Assembly: GCA_902766215.1 (NCBI GenBank)
Contig: CACXCV010000198.1
Span: forward strand, 1 to 12,226
Direction of reading: 5' to 3'
DNA from: Oscillospiraceae bacterium
Lineage (GTDB): Bacteria; Bacillota; Clostridia; Oscillospirales; Oscillospiraceae
Length of the DNA: 12,226 nt
This document shows, one piece after another, positions 6,132-12,226 of the stretch. The notes under the pieces are model-generated. The model was given only the letters and a program-made list of their open reading frames with translations. It was not told the DNA's origin and made no database searches. Positions within the stretch are counted from its first letter, which is position 1, and each line of letters opens with the position of its first letter. Position numbers and translations under genes: made by a program.

Positions 6132-7178
6132 ATGGCTAAGAATACTTCCTTCTCCCGCGTACTTGACAGCGGCTGGACCGGCTTCGGCTTTCTGCTGGCC
6201 CATGCGCCCGTAACCGCCGATCAGGTCAAGCTGGAGCTGCCGCCCCGCCAGCCCGGCGGCGAGCCTGTGCCCGTGGCCATCGAGTCCGTCTCGGCCGAGG
6301 GCAGCAAGCTGTCCATCAAGACCGCGCTGTTCAACTATCGCCACGGCTGGACGCTGACCGTCGCCGGCGACCGCTATACCCGTGCCGAGATGGACGACGA
6401 GCAGGTCGAGGGACTCGAGCGCTATGCCGCCAAAAAAGAGGGCGAGGTAATTTACCGTCTCTACACGCCCAAGGCCAAGGGCCCGCGTCCGCTGATTCTG
6501 TTCCTCCACGGCGGCGGCAACGGCGGCACCGACAACATCACCCAGCTGGCCACGGACTATGGTCCCATCCAGTTCTCCGAGCAGTATCCCGACATGTTTG
6601 TCATGGCGCCCCAGGCGCCCCAGCCGGCCAACATGGTGCCGCCCAACATGAACGGCGACTTTGCGCACAGCGACATGACCGGCAAGGTCGGCTGGTACCG
6701 CGAGTATCTGGCCGCCGTGTGCGACATCATCCGCGGGATGATCAAGGACGGCCTGGTGGACCGCCGCCGCGTCTATGTCACCGGTATGTCCATGGGCGGC
6801 GCGGGCACCATCCGCGCCATGAGTGTAGGCGCCGACCTGTTTGCCGCCGCTGCACCCGTCTGCCCCTCGATGACGCCCGAGACCTATTCCATCCTCTGCG
6901 GCCTGGTCAACGCCAAGCTGTGGATCTCCACCGCCTATGTGGATCACACCATCTATCGCCACAAGTACATCGTGGACGGCGTCATGGCCCTGCGCGACGC
7001 CGGCAACCGCAACGTTCACCTGACGCTCTACAGCCCGGAGGAGTTGGCAGCCTATGGTATCGCCACCGACCCGGACATGTCCCTGCGCGAGCGCTTCAGC
7101 GCCAACCACGCCACCTGGATCCCCACCTATCACAACGAGCACGGGATCATGTCCTGGCTGACCGAGCAGACGCTGTAA
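6132..7178 (+). CDS. Cytoplasmic alpha/beta hydrolase (esterase/peptidase-like) with N-terminal beta domain
   Basis: A 348-residue protein without signal peptide or membrane span. Residues 1 to about 105 look like a beta-rich accessory domain, and 106-348 form an alpha/beta hydrolase fold. The oxyanion motif HGGG is at 126-129, the nucleophile elbow GMSMGG at 218-223 puts the catalytic Ser at 220, Asp271 follows a strand (AYVDHTI), and His326 in NHATW (or the later HNEHG) completes a plausible triad. The layout resembles the dienelactone-hydrolase, feruloyl-esterase/PHB-depolymerase-like and prolyl-oligopeptidase-like esterases that gut Firmicutes carry for ester or acylated-sugar cleavage; the actual substrate is unknown, and cytosolic location argues for an imported small molecule. 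ATG 6132 follows AAAGGAG at 6118-6124. It has its own promoter and ends before a strong convergent-type terminator, so it is monocistronic. Confidence 0.85.
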   Translation: MAKNTSFSRVLDSGWTGFGFLLAHAPVTADQVKLELPPRQPGGEPVPVAIESVSAEGSKLSIKTALFNYRHGWTLTVAGDRYTRAEMDDEQVEGLERYAAKKEGEVIYRLYTPKAKGPRPLILFLHGGGNGGTDNITQLATDYGPIQFSEQYPDMFVMAPQAPQPANMVPPNMNGDFAHSDMTGKVGWYREYLAAVCDIIRGMIKDGLVDRRRVYVTGMSMGGAGTIRAMSVGADLFAAAAPVCPSMTPETYSILCGLVNAKLWISTAYVDHTIYRHKYIVDGVMALRDAGNRNVHLTLYSPEELAAYGIATDPDMSLRERFSANHATWIPTYHNEHGIMSWLTEQTL

Positions 7179-7199
7179 TCCCCCCCGGATAAACCAATC

Positions 7200-7238
7200 G
7201 CGCCGCCGCACCAGATGGTGCGGCGGCGCTGTCGTTTT
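7200..7238 (+). terminator. Strong terminator between convergent genes
   Basis: A perfect 13-bp GC-rich stem (7200-7212 with 7217-7229) closes a 4-base loop (AGAT) and is followed by TGTCGTTTTCG on the plus strand. It ends the hydrolase transcript, and because the BMP-like gene on the minus strand stops 18 bases to its right it may serve both directions, although the minus-strand T-run (GGTTTAT) is weaker. Confidence 0.85.
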
Positions 7239-7247
7239 CGCTTGGGA

Positions 7248-9164
7248 TTATTCGGCCTGAATGGTTTCAATCACGCCGTCGGTATACCAGTCCATGGTCT
7301 GCACGTCCAGCAGACTCAGCGTGCCGTGCTTTTCGCAGCGCAGCACGCCGTCGCGGTCATAAATCGGGCCGTCGAAGGGGTGTACCGCGCCGTCGATCAC
7401 CAGCTGGCGGAAGATGCGCATCAGGCGCATAGTGTTGTGGCCCATAAAGGCGTCCACGCCGAACACGTCCAGAATGCCGGTCTGGATGCCCCAGCCAAAG
7501 TGGAGCGCCCGCTCGTGATCCGGCTTGAACACGTCCAGCATGCTGCTGCGGTGCTGCAGGATGTCGTCGATCAGATAGCGGTAAAACACCGTCCAGTCCA
7601 GCGCGATGGCGCCGAAGCAGTCCAGCGGGAAGCCGCCCCGCCCCAGCAGATACAGCTGGGCAATCACGCCCGGGAAGCCCTTGCGCACCAGCGGGCTGTC
7701 CGTCTCATACTTGCACAGGGCAATGTCGCAGTCGTGCCGGGCCATCTCGGCCCGCGCCCGGATAAAGTCCTCCTCCTGCAGGTCGGTCTTGCCCATGCGG
7801 TAGTTGACAATCCGCACGCGGGGGTTGACCATCCGCGCGCCCAGCACAAAGGCGTTGATGGGACTGGTCACGTCCCGCTGGATGCGAATGGCAGTCATAT
7901 AGCCCAGCGTGTTCGTCTGGGTCATCGATCCGGCCAGGATGCCCGCCAGGAAATTGCCCTCGTAAATCTTGGGGTAATAGGTCACCATGTCGCGCTTGGG
8001 CTGCGCGCGGTCGCAGCAGAGGATGGGCTGCTCGGGCCGCTCCAGCGACAGGCGCAGCACGCTGTCACCCATATTGGGGCTGGTGGCAAAGAGAATGTCC
8101 GGCTGCTCCTCGTCCAGCAGGGTGCGCAGCGCGCCATAGGCGTCCTCGCCCACAGGGATGCAGAAGCGGGTGGCAAACTCCAGCCGGTCGCCATATTCCC
8201 GCTCCAGCCGCTGGCGGGCCAGGTCGTGGGTCGCCGTCCAGAGACTGAACTCCGGCGTGCTCTCATAGGCCATGGCCAGCTTCAGCTTGGTGGGGCGCTT
8301 GCCAAAGAGGGAAAACGATTTGCGTACCGGCTCGCCGGGCTGCTCGATGGTCGTCAGCGTGTCGTCGCTGCGCAGGGCCAGCAGCTCGAAGTGGTGCTGG
8401 CAGTTGCGTACATTGGCCGCCAGCTGTTCGGGATCCGGATCCGGCTCAAAGCCGAAAATGCAGACATATTCCAGGTAGGCGTCACCCGTGGTGATGGGAA
8501 TCTGCATGTCCGCAGCATGATAGGCCGCGCGGAAGTGGCGATAGCCCTCGCGGATCAGATCGGCCACGCTGTCCTCCGACGGGTGCAGCAGCGTATAGTC
8601 GCGGACAATCCCCACCAGGCGCGTAAAGCTCCCCCGGTGGGAAAACCACAGGTTGGGAAAGCTCTCCCGCCGGTCAAAATCCAGAAATTCGTAATAAATG
8701 GAAATCGCCTTGTTGCTGGGGTCGCGCCGGGGGATCAACCGCGTCACCTTGGCATACACCGACACGGCCTGGCAATAGCGCAGCACGCTCACGCGCTTGT
8801 TGCCCTCCTGCACATAATAGCGGTTGAGATATTCATACACGCGGATCGGGTCGCGGATTCCCTCCTCGATGTGTGAGTTGTAGAGGTTACACCACTTGAT
8901 GCCAAACTCGCTGTTTTCAGCCAGCAGCGGCATAAAGTTGCCGGCAAAGGCATTGGACCGGGTAGCGGTGCGGGTGCCCACCACCAGATTCAGCGGAATT
9001 TCCTGTTCGCCCAGGCGCAGCTCGCCGCTGACGTCCACGCCTTTGAGCAGTTCGTCCAGCACCGGCAGCATTCCGCCGAAGGCGTCCTTGCTGTGGTCAG
9101 CCACATATTTTCGCCCGATGGTTCGGGCCTGTTTATAGTTGAGAATACTCTCCTGGTCAGGCAT
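7248..9164 (-). CDS. Cytosolic BMP/PnrA-type ligand-binding protein with N-terminal ParB-like segment
   Basis: This 638-residue protein begins at the ATG whose codon is 9164-9162 (MPDQES), 8 bases after a GGGAGG site; earlier in-frame ATGs at 9170 and 9197 have worse spacing. There is no signal peptide or lipobox. Residues 50-145 contain YVQEGNKRVSVLR (118-130), like the ParB/Srx nucleotide-binding fold with its GNxR signature. A middle region of about 150 residues leads to a BMP-family (PBP1-fold) domain from about 293: YEGNFLAGILAG (401-412) and HPFDGPIYDRDG (595-606) are the family's conserved signatures. BMP lipoproteins of PnrA type bind purine nucleosides outside the cell; here the domain is intracellular, so a sensor or regulatory role is inferred. 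The gene has its own promoter and is divergent from the Crp/Fnr gene, with no transporter genes beside it. Family assignment is firm, function is not. Confidence 0.8.
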   Translation of the reverse strand: MPDQESILNYKQARTIGRKYVADHSKDAFGGMLPVLDELLKGVDVSGELRLGEQEIPLNLVVGTRTATRSNAFAGNFMPLLAENSEFGIKWCNLYNSHIEEGIRDPIRVYEYLNRYYVQEGNKRVSVLRYCQAVSVYAKVTRLIPRRDPSNKAISIYYEFLDFDRRESFPNLWFSHRGSFTRLVGIVRDYTLLHPSEDSVADLIREGYRHFRAAYHAADMQIPITTGDAYLEYVCIFGFEPDPDPEQLAANVRNCQHHFELLALRSDDTLTTIEQPGEPVRKSFSLFGKRPTKLKLAMAYESTPEFSLWTATHDLARQRLEREYGDRLEFATRFCIPVGEDAYGALRTLLDEEQPDILFATSPNMGDSVLRLSLERPEQPILCCDRAQPKRDMVTYYPKIYEGNFLAGILAGSMTQTNTLGYMTAIRIQRDVTSPINAFVLGARMVNPRVRIVNYRMGKTDLQEEDFIRARAEMARHDCDIALCKYETDSPLVRKGFPGVIAQLYLLGRGGFPLDCFGAIALDWTVFYRYLIDDILQHRSSMLDVFKPDHERALHFGWGIQTGILDVFGVDAFMGHNTMRLMRIFRQLVIDGAVHPFDGPIYDRDGVLRCEKHGTLSLLDVQTMDWYTDGVIETIQAE

Positions 9165-9243
9165 GCTCATTCCCTCCCGTATCTCGACATTCTGCACAAT
9201 TTACCTTGGCAGTTTTTATATACTTTGACAGTTACACACGGCT

Positions 9244-9272
9244 ATTATACCACGGCTGCTCTGGTTTGTGAA
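9244..9272 (-). promoter_or_regulatory. Promoter of the BMP/ParB-like gene
   Basis: On the minus strand TTCACA (plus 9267-9272) and a perfect TATAAT (plus 9244-9249) are separated by 17 bases. Transcription would start near 9237, leaving a leader of about 70 bases before the start codon. The -35 matches consensus at 5 of 6 positions. Confidence 0.8.
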
Positions 9273-9306
9273 TCCTCTGAACGTCAAAAATTCTTTTTCG
9301 GCCCCC

Positions 9307-9335
9307 TTGACATTTGTGCAGCACTGCTGTATCCT
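9307..9335 (+). promoter_or_regulatory. Promoter of the Crp/Fnr-family gene and probably the ABC operon
   Basis: A perfect TTGACA (9307-9312) and TATCCT (9330-9335, 4/6) lie 17 bases apart, about 44 bases before the start codon at 9379. The weak -10 suggests an activator may be needed. The 8-mer TTGTGCAG sits in the spacer (9314-9321). Confidence 0.65.
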
Positions 9336-9378
9336 ATGGGGCGTAAAATGTATTAAATGAGACAGTTGGTGATGGGCA

Positions 9379-10080
9379 ATGGCCGAGCTACTCTCCCCCC
9401 GGCAGCTGGAAACGCTGCTGTCCTGCCGCATTTTCGCCGGCGTGGACGCCGCGTGGCTGGACAGCGCGCTGCGGCCTGCCATGGCAGACGGCCGGTGCTA
9501 TCTGCGCCGCTATGGCCGCGACGAGCTGATTTATGCCGGGCGGCAGTTCGACCGGGCACTGGGCGTGCTGCTCAGCGGGCGCATCCGCGTCTCGCGCACC
9601 GCGCTGGACGGGCACGAGCTGGCCGTCAGCACCCAGCTCCCCGGCGCAGCCTTCGGCATGGCGGTGCTGTTCTGCCAGGCAGAGGAGTTTGCCACCCGGC
9701 TGCACTGCGGCGCTCCCTGCGAGGTGGTGTTTGTGCAGGAAGGGCTGCTGCGTGAACTGATGCATCAGCAGTTCCTGCTCGCGGAAAACTATATCCGCTA
9801 CCTCTCGGACCGCATTGCGTTTCTCAACAGCAAAATTGCCGGTCTGTCCGCGGGTGACAGCGTGCATAAGCTGGCGCAGTGGCTGCTGGAGCATGCCAGC
9901 GGCGGCGCTGCACCGCTGCCGCCCATGACCCGCCTGGCCAACGAGCTGAATCTGGGCCGCGCCTCGCTTTACCGCGCCATGGACACGCTGGAGGCCTCCG
10001 GCGCCATTCGGCGCGAGGGAAAGACGGTGCTGCTCTGCTCGCCCAACCAGCTGCGCGGCATGGACGACGGCGCGGTCTGA
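9379..10080 (+). CDS. Crp/Fnr-family transcriptional regulator
   Basis: A 233-residue cytosolic regulator with a cyclic-nucleotide-binding-like beta-roll (about residues 15-120, including LLSGRIRVSR), a long dimerisation helix (125-160) and a winged helix-turn-helix at about 181-219 (PPMTRLANELNLGRASLYR), whose spacing is that of Crp/Fnr proteins. The conserved Arg/Ser pair for cAMP in the roll is not evident (PGAAFGMAVLF lacks it). There is no N-terminal Cys cluster as in Fnr, although Cys residues occur at 16, 40, 99, 110 and 114. The effector is therefore unknown; redox or small-molecule sensing is possible. ATG 9379 has only a weak ribosome binding site (GGTGATGG). The substrate-binding gene follows after 39 bases without terminator, so it probably controls, and is co-transcribed with, the ABC importer. 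The BMP-like gene is divergent. Confidence 0.9.
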   Translation: MAELLSPRQLETLLSCRIFAGVDAAWLDSALRPAMADGRCYLRRYGRDELIYAGRQFDRALGVLLSGRIRVSRTALDGHELAVSTQLPGAAFGMAVLFCQAEEFATRLHCGAPCEVVFVQEGLLRELMHQQFLLAENYIRYLSDRIAFLNSKIAGLSAGDSVHKLAQWLLEHASGGAAPLPPMTRLANELNLGRASLYRAMDTLEASGAIRREGKTVLLCSPNQLRGMDDGAV

Positions 10081-10119
10081 TCCTGCTGCTCATTTGACAA
10101 CAGAATGAAAGGTTGATTT

Positions 10120-11250
10120 ATGATGAAAAAAACATTGTCCCTGTTTTTAACGCTGTGCCTGCTGCTGGCACTGTGCGCCGGCTGCGCCGGCAAACCGGCC
10201 GAGACGCCGGACGCCCCCGCCGACAACGGGAACGCCACTGTTGAAACGCCCGACAACTCCACCGAATCTTCTGACGAGCCGGCCGGCGAACCGGTCGTTC
10301 TGCCCGACGACCAGCCGGTGGATGACACCACCGAAGAGGAGCCGTTCGTCCCCGCCGACATCAACGTGGCCGTGCTGAAGGGCAGCACCGGCATGGGCAT
10401 GGCCAAGCTGATGGCCGACGCCCAGGAGGGCAAGGCCGCCAACAACTATTCCTTCACCCTAACCTCTGATACCGCCGATGTGATGGCCAAGGTCATCAGC
10501 GGCGAATACCAGATTGCCGCGCTGCCCACCAACTCCGCCGCCATGGCCTATGCCAAAACCGAGGGTCAGGTGCAGCTGCTGGCGCTGAACACGCTGGGCG
10601 TGCTGTACCTGCTGCAGCAGACCGGCGTGGACGGCAGCCCCATCACCAGCTTGGATCAGCTGCGCGGCAAGACCATCACCGCCTTTGGCCAGGGCGCCAA
10701 CCCCGAGTATATCCTCAGCTATCTGCTGGAGCAGAACGGTCTGAGCATCGGCACCGACGTAACCGTCGACTGGAAGGCCTCCATGGACGAGGTGCTGGCC
10801 ACGCTGGTCACAGGCGACTATGAGTTTGTCATGCTGCCCGAGCCGAACGTCACCGTGGCCATGACCAAAAACAGCGACTATACCATCGCGTTGGACCTGA
10901 CCCAGGAGTGGAACAAGGTAGCCGAGGGCGACCTGGTCATGGGCTGCCTGGTGGTGCGCAAGGACTTTGCCGACGCCAACCCCGCCGCCGTGGCCAAGTT
11001 CCTGGAGGAATACGCCGCCTCCATCGACTTTATTACCACCGATGAGACGGCTGCCGCCGTCATCGCCGGCCAGGAGATCGTCCCGGCCGAAGCCATCGCC
11101 AAGAAGGCCCTGCCCAACTGCCACATTGTGTGCCTGACCGGCGCGGACATGCAGCCCGCCATTGAGCCGTATTTCCAGGTGCTCTTTGAGGCCAATCCTC
11201 AGTCTGTGGGCGGCTCCGTCCCCGACGCAGCCTTCTACTATGGCGGCTGA
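10120..11250 (+). CDS. Lipoprotein substrate-binding protein of a NrtA/SsuA-type ABC importer
   Basis: This 376-residue protein has an N-terminal KK-containing signal and a lipoprotein box L-C-A-G-C, lipidated at Cys22, so it is anchored outside the membrane. Residues 23-79 are a long acidic, Pro/Asp/Glu/Thr-rich linker. The binding domain runs from about 80 to 376. Features are INVAVLKGSTGMGMAKLM (81-98), SGEYQIAALPTNSAA (127-141) and the hinge-region SLDQLRGKTITAFGQGANPEY (177-197), as in NMT1/SsuA/NrtA-like periplasmic binding protein II folds. The ligand is unknown: sulfonate, nitrate, taurine or thiamine-precursor-type molecules are typical of the family. ATG 10120 (or 10123) follows AAAGG at 10108-10112. 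The stop overlaps the permease start by 11 bases, a sign of coupled translation. It lies 39 bases after the Crp/Fnr gene. Likely present in excess over the permease. Confidence 0.88.
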   Translation: MMKKTLSLFLTLCLLLALCAGCAGKPAETPDAPADNGNATVETPDNSTESSDEPAGEPVVLPDDQPVDDTTEEEPFVPADINVAVLKGSTGMGMAKLMADAQEGKAANNYSFTLTSDTADVMAKVISGEYQIAALPTNSAAMAYAKTEGQVQLLALNTLGVLYLLQQTGVDGSPITSLDQLRGKTITAFGQGANPEYILSYLLEQNGLSIGTDVTVDWKASMDEVLATLVTGDYEFVMLPEPNVTVAMTKNSDYTIALDLTQEWNKVAEGDLVMGCLVVRKDFADANPAAVAKFLEEYAASIDFITTDETAAAVIAGQEIVPAEAIAKKALPNCHIVCLTGADMQPAIEPYFQVLFEANPQSVGGSVPDAAFYYGG

Positions 11251-11998
11251 CCGCCGTGCCCTCCCGGCCCGCGTCGGGAGGGCTTTTCAGTCGCTGGGGG
11301 TTCTGGCCTTCTGGCTGCTGGTGTGGCAGCTGGCCTCCTCTGCCATGGGGATCGAGCTGCTTCTGCCCGGGCCGGCTGCCACGGCGCGCGCTCTGTGGCG
11401 CGCGGCGGGTGAGCCGTCGTTCTGGCAGACCGCCGGAATGAGCGTGCTGCGCGTGCTGGCCGGGTTTGCCGCCGGGGCGCTGGCCGGGGCGCTGCTGGCC
11501 GCGGCCACATCCTTCAGCCGCGTGTGCAGTGCGCTGCTCTCGCCGATGATCCGCGTGATCCGCGCCACACCGGTGGCCAGCTTTATCATTCTGGCTCTGC
11601 TCTGGCTGAAAAGCACCATTCTGCCCGGCTTTATTGCGGCGCTGATGGTGCTGCCCGTGGTCTGGGGCAACCTGGCCGAGGGCATTGCAAAGACCGACCG
11701 CGCCCTGCTGGAGATGGGGCAGGTATATGGCTTTTCCCCCTGGAAGACGCTGCGCCTGGTCTATCTGCCCTCGCTGCGGCCCTGGTTCCGCTCGGCCTGT
11801 CTGACCAGTCTGGGGCTGGCGTGGAAGTCCGGCGTGGCGGCCGAGGTGCTCTGCCAGCCCAAGCTGGCCATCGGCACCCAGCTTTATTACGGCAAGATTT
11901 ACTTAGAAACCGACCGGCTGTTTGCCTGGACGGCAGTGGTCATTGTGCTGAGCGTGCTGCTGGAGCGGCTGCTCCGCCGGCTGCTGCGCCAGATGTAA
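11240..11998 (+). CDS. ABC importer permease of the SsuC/TauC type
   Basis: A 252-residue membrane protein with about six hydrophobic segments (first near 17-36). The cytoplasmic EAA-type loop EMGQVYGFSPWKTLRLVYLP (158-177) is the coupling site for the ATPase, and the 250-residue length and RATPVASFIILALLW (108-122) match the binding-protein-dependent transport permeases of nitrate/sulfonate/taurine importers. ATG 11240 overlaps the upstream stop (11248-11250) by 11 bases and has no separate ribosome binding site, so translational coupling is likely; an upstream extension in the same frame to 11162 is rejected because it would overlap the binding protein gene much more. The ATPase gene starts 14 bases after its TAA. 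The permease would homodimerise across the membrane with two copies of the ATPase. Confidence 0.9.
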   Translation: MAADRRALPARVGRAFQSLGVLAFWLLVWQLASSAMGIELLLPGPAATARALWRAAGEPSFWQTAGMSVLRVLAGFAAGALAGALLAAATSFSRVCSALLSPMIRVIRATPVASFIILALLWLKSTILPGFIAALMVLPVVWGNLAEGIAKTDRALLEMGQVYGFSPWKTLRLVYLPSLRPWFRSACLTSLGLAWKSGVAAEVLCQPKLAIGTQLYYGKIYLETDRLFAWTAVVIVLSVLLERLLRRLLRQM

Positions 11999-12011
11999 AG
12001 GAGGGCTGTGC

Positions 12012-12226
12012 ATGGTTACCCTGTCGCATCTGACCCTGCGCTATGGCGGCAAGCTGGTGCTGGACGACCTGTCCCTCACGCTGCCCGAGCAGGGCATCCT
12101 GTGCCTGATGGGCCCCTCCGGCTGCGGCAAAACCACGCTGCTGCGGGTGCTGCTGGGGCTGGAGCGGCCGCAGCACGGCTCTGTCAGCGGGCTGTCCCGG
12201 GGCGAGGCCGCCGTGCTGTTTCAGGA
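12012..12226 (+). CDS. ABC transporter ATP-binding protein (partial, cut by window edge)
   Basis: The first 71 codons of an ATPase run off the right edge. ATG 12012 follows a strong AAAGGAGGG site (11998-12005) by about 7 bases. The Walker A motif GPSGCGKTT (34-42, Lys40) is intact, preceded by a strand and LDDLSLTL as in the SsuB/TauB-type subfamily. The Q-loop begins with VLFQ at the last full codons. It follows the permease after 14 bases, completing the set of binding protein, permease and energy subunit. Signature (LSGGQ), Walker B and H-loop lie outside the window, so the C-terminal half, and whether another gene follows, are unseen. Confidence 0.92.
   Translation, partial: MVTLSHLTLRYGGKLVLDDLSLTLPEQGILCLMGPSGCGKTTLLRVLLGLERPQHGSVSGLSRGEAAVLFQ

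Noticed and set aside
6003..7211. A 402-codon open frame on the minus strand opposite the hydrolase
   Set aside because: The hydrolase on the plus strand has catalytic motifs and its own promoter. The minus frame has no ribosome binding site or recognised motif.
7215..8876. A 553-codon open frame on the plus strand
   Set aside because: It is antisense to the BMP/ParB-like gene, which has clear family signatures, a ribosome binding site and a promoter. The frame composition (His/Gln/Val/Ala-rich) is that of a shadow.
10094..10124. TTGACA followed by TATGAT before the binding protein gene as a separate promoter
   Set aside because: The spacing is 19 bases and the -10 would overlap the start codon, so transcripts would begin inside the gene. 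Co-transcription with the Crp/Fnr gene is simpler.
11162..11239. Upstream extension of the permease frame
   Set aside because: It would overlap the binding protein's coding end by 89 bases. The 11240 ATG gives a normal N-terminus and a family-typical length.

Overview
The window looks like chromosomal DNA of a GC-rich, low-oxygen Firmicute, probably a gut clostridium of the Oscillospirales type. This is inferred from strong AAGGAGG-type ribosome binding sites, TTGACA/TATAAT promoters, short hydrophobic lipoprotein signals ending in L-C-x-C, and third-position GC-rich codon use. No 16S or other marker gene is present, so genus and species cannot be named. Eleven protein genes are supported (one runs off the right edge). 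There is no RNA gene, insertion sequence, prophage or CRISPR array.

Layout: (1) 1-64, a host-like edge with a leftward promoter for a gene lying outside the window. (2) About 65-1418, an AT-rich block holding a strong consensus promoter and a secreted papain-like cysteine-peptidase-like protein; its composition changes abruptly at its right end. (3) 1384-2163, an unknown Cys-rich lipoprotein without a convincing ribosome binding site, ended by a strong terminator. (4) 2278-4697, a two-gene unit: short-form S-adenosylhomocysteine hydrolase (ahcY) and an XRE-HTH/TPR regulator, closed by a terminator. (5) 4792-6057, an MFS exporter-like gene, then 6132-7178, a cytoplasmic alpha/beta hydrolase whose promoter overlaps the end of the exporter gene. 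(6) 7248-9164 on the minus strand, a cytosolic fusion of a ParB-like segment and a BMP/PnrA-type solute-binding domain. (7) Rightward from 9379, a Crp/Fnr-family regulator followed by a lipoprotein substrate-binding protein, a permease and the start of an ATPase, forming an NrtABC/SsuABC-type importer operon.

How the genes may work together: region 7 reads as a regulator plus a complete ABC importer. The divergent BMP-like protein has no signal peptide and no transporter partners, so it is more likely an intracellular ligand sensor or regulator than an uptake component. AhcY recycles S-adenosylhomocysteine, and its regulator follows within 17 bases, so the pair is probably co-transcribed. The most unusual items are the BMP/ParB-like fusion, the AT-rich cysteine-peptidase block whose right edge abuts a lipoprotein gene with an uncertain start, and the orphan Cys-rich lipoprotein. 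I see no complete novel multi-gene defence or biosynthetic system.
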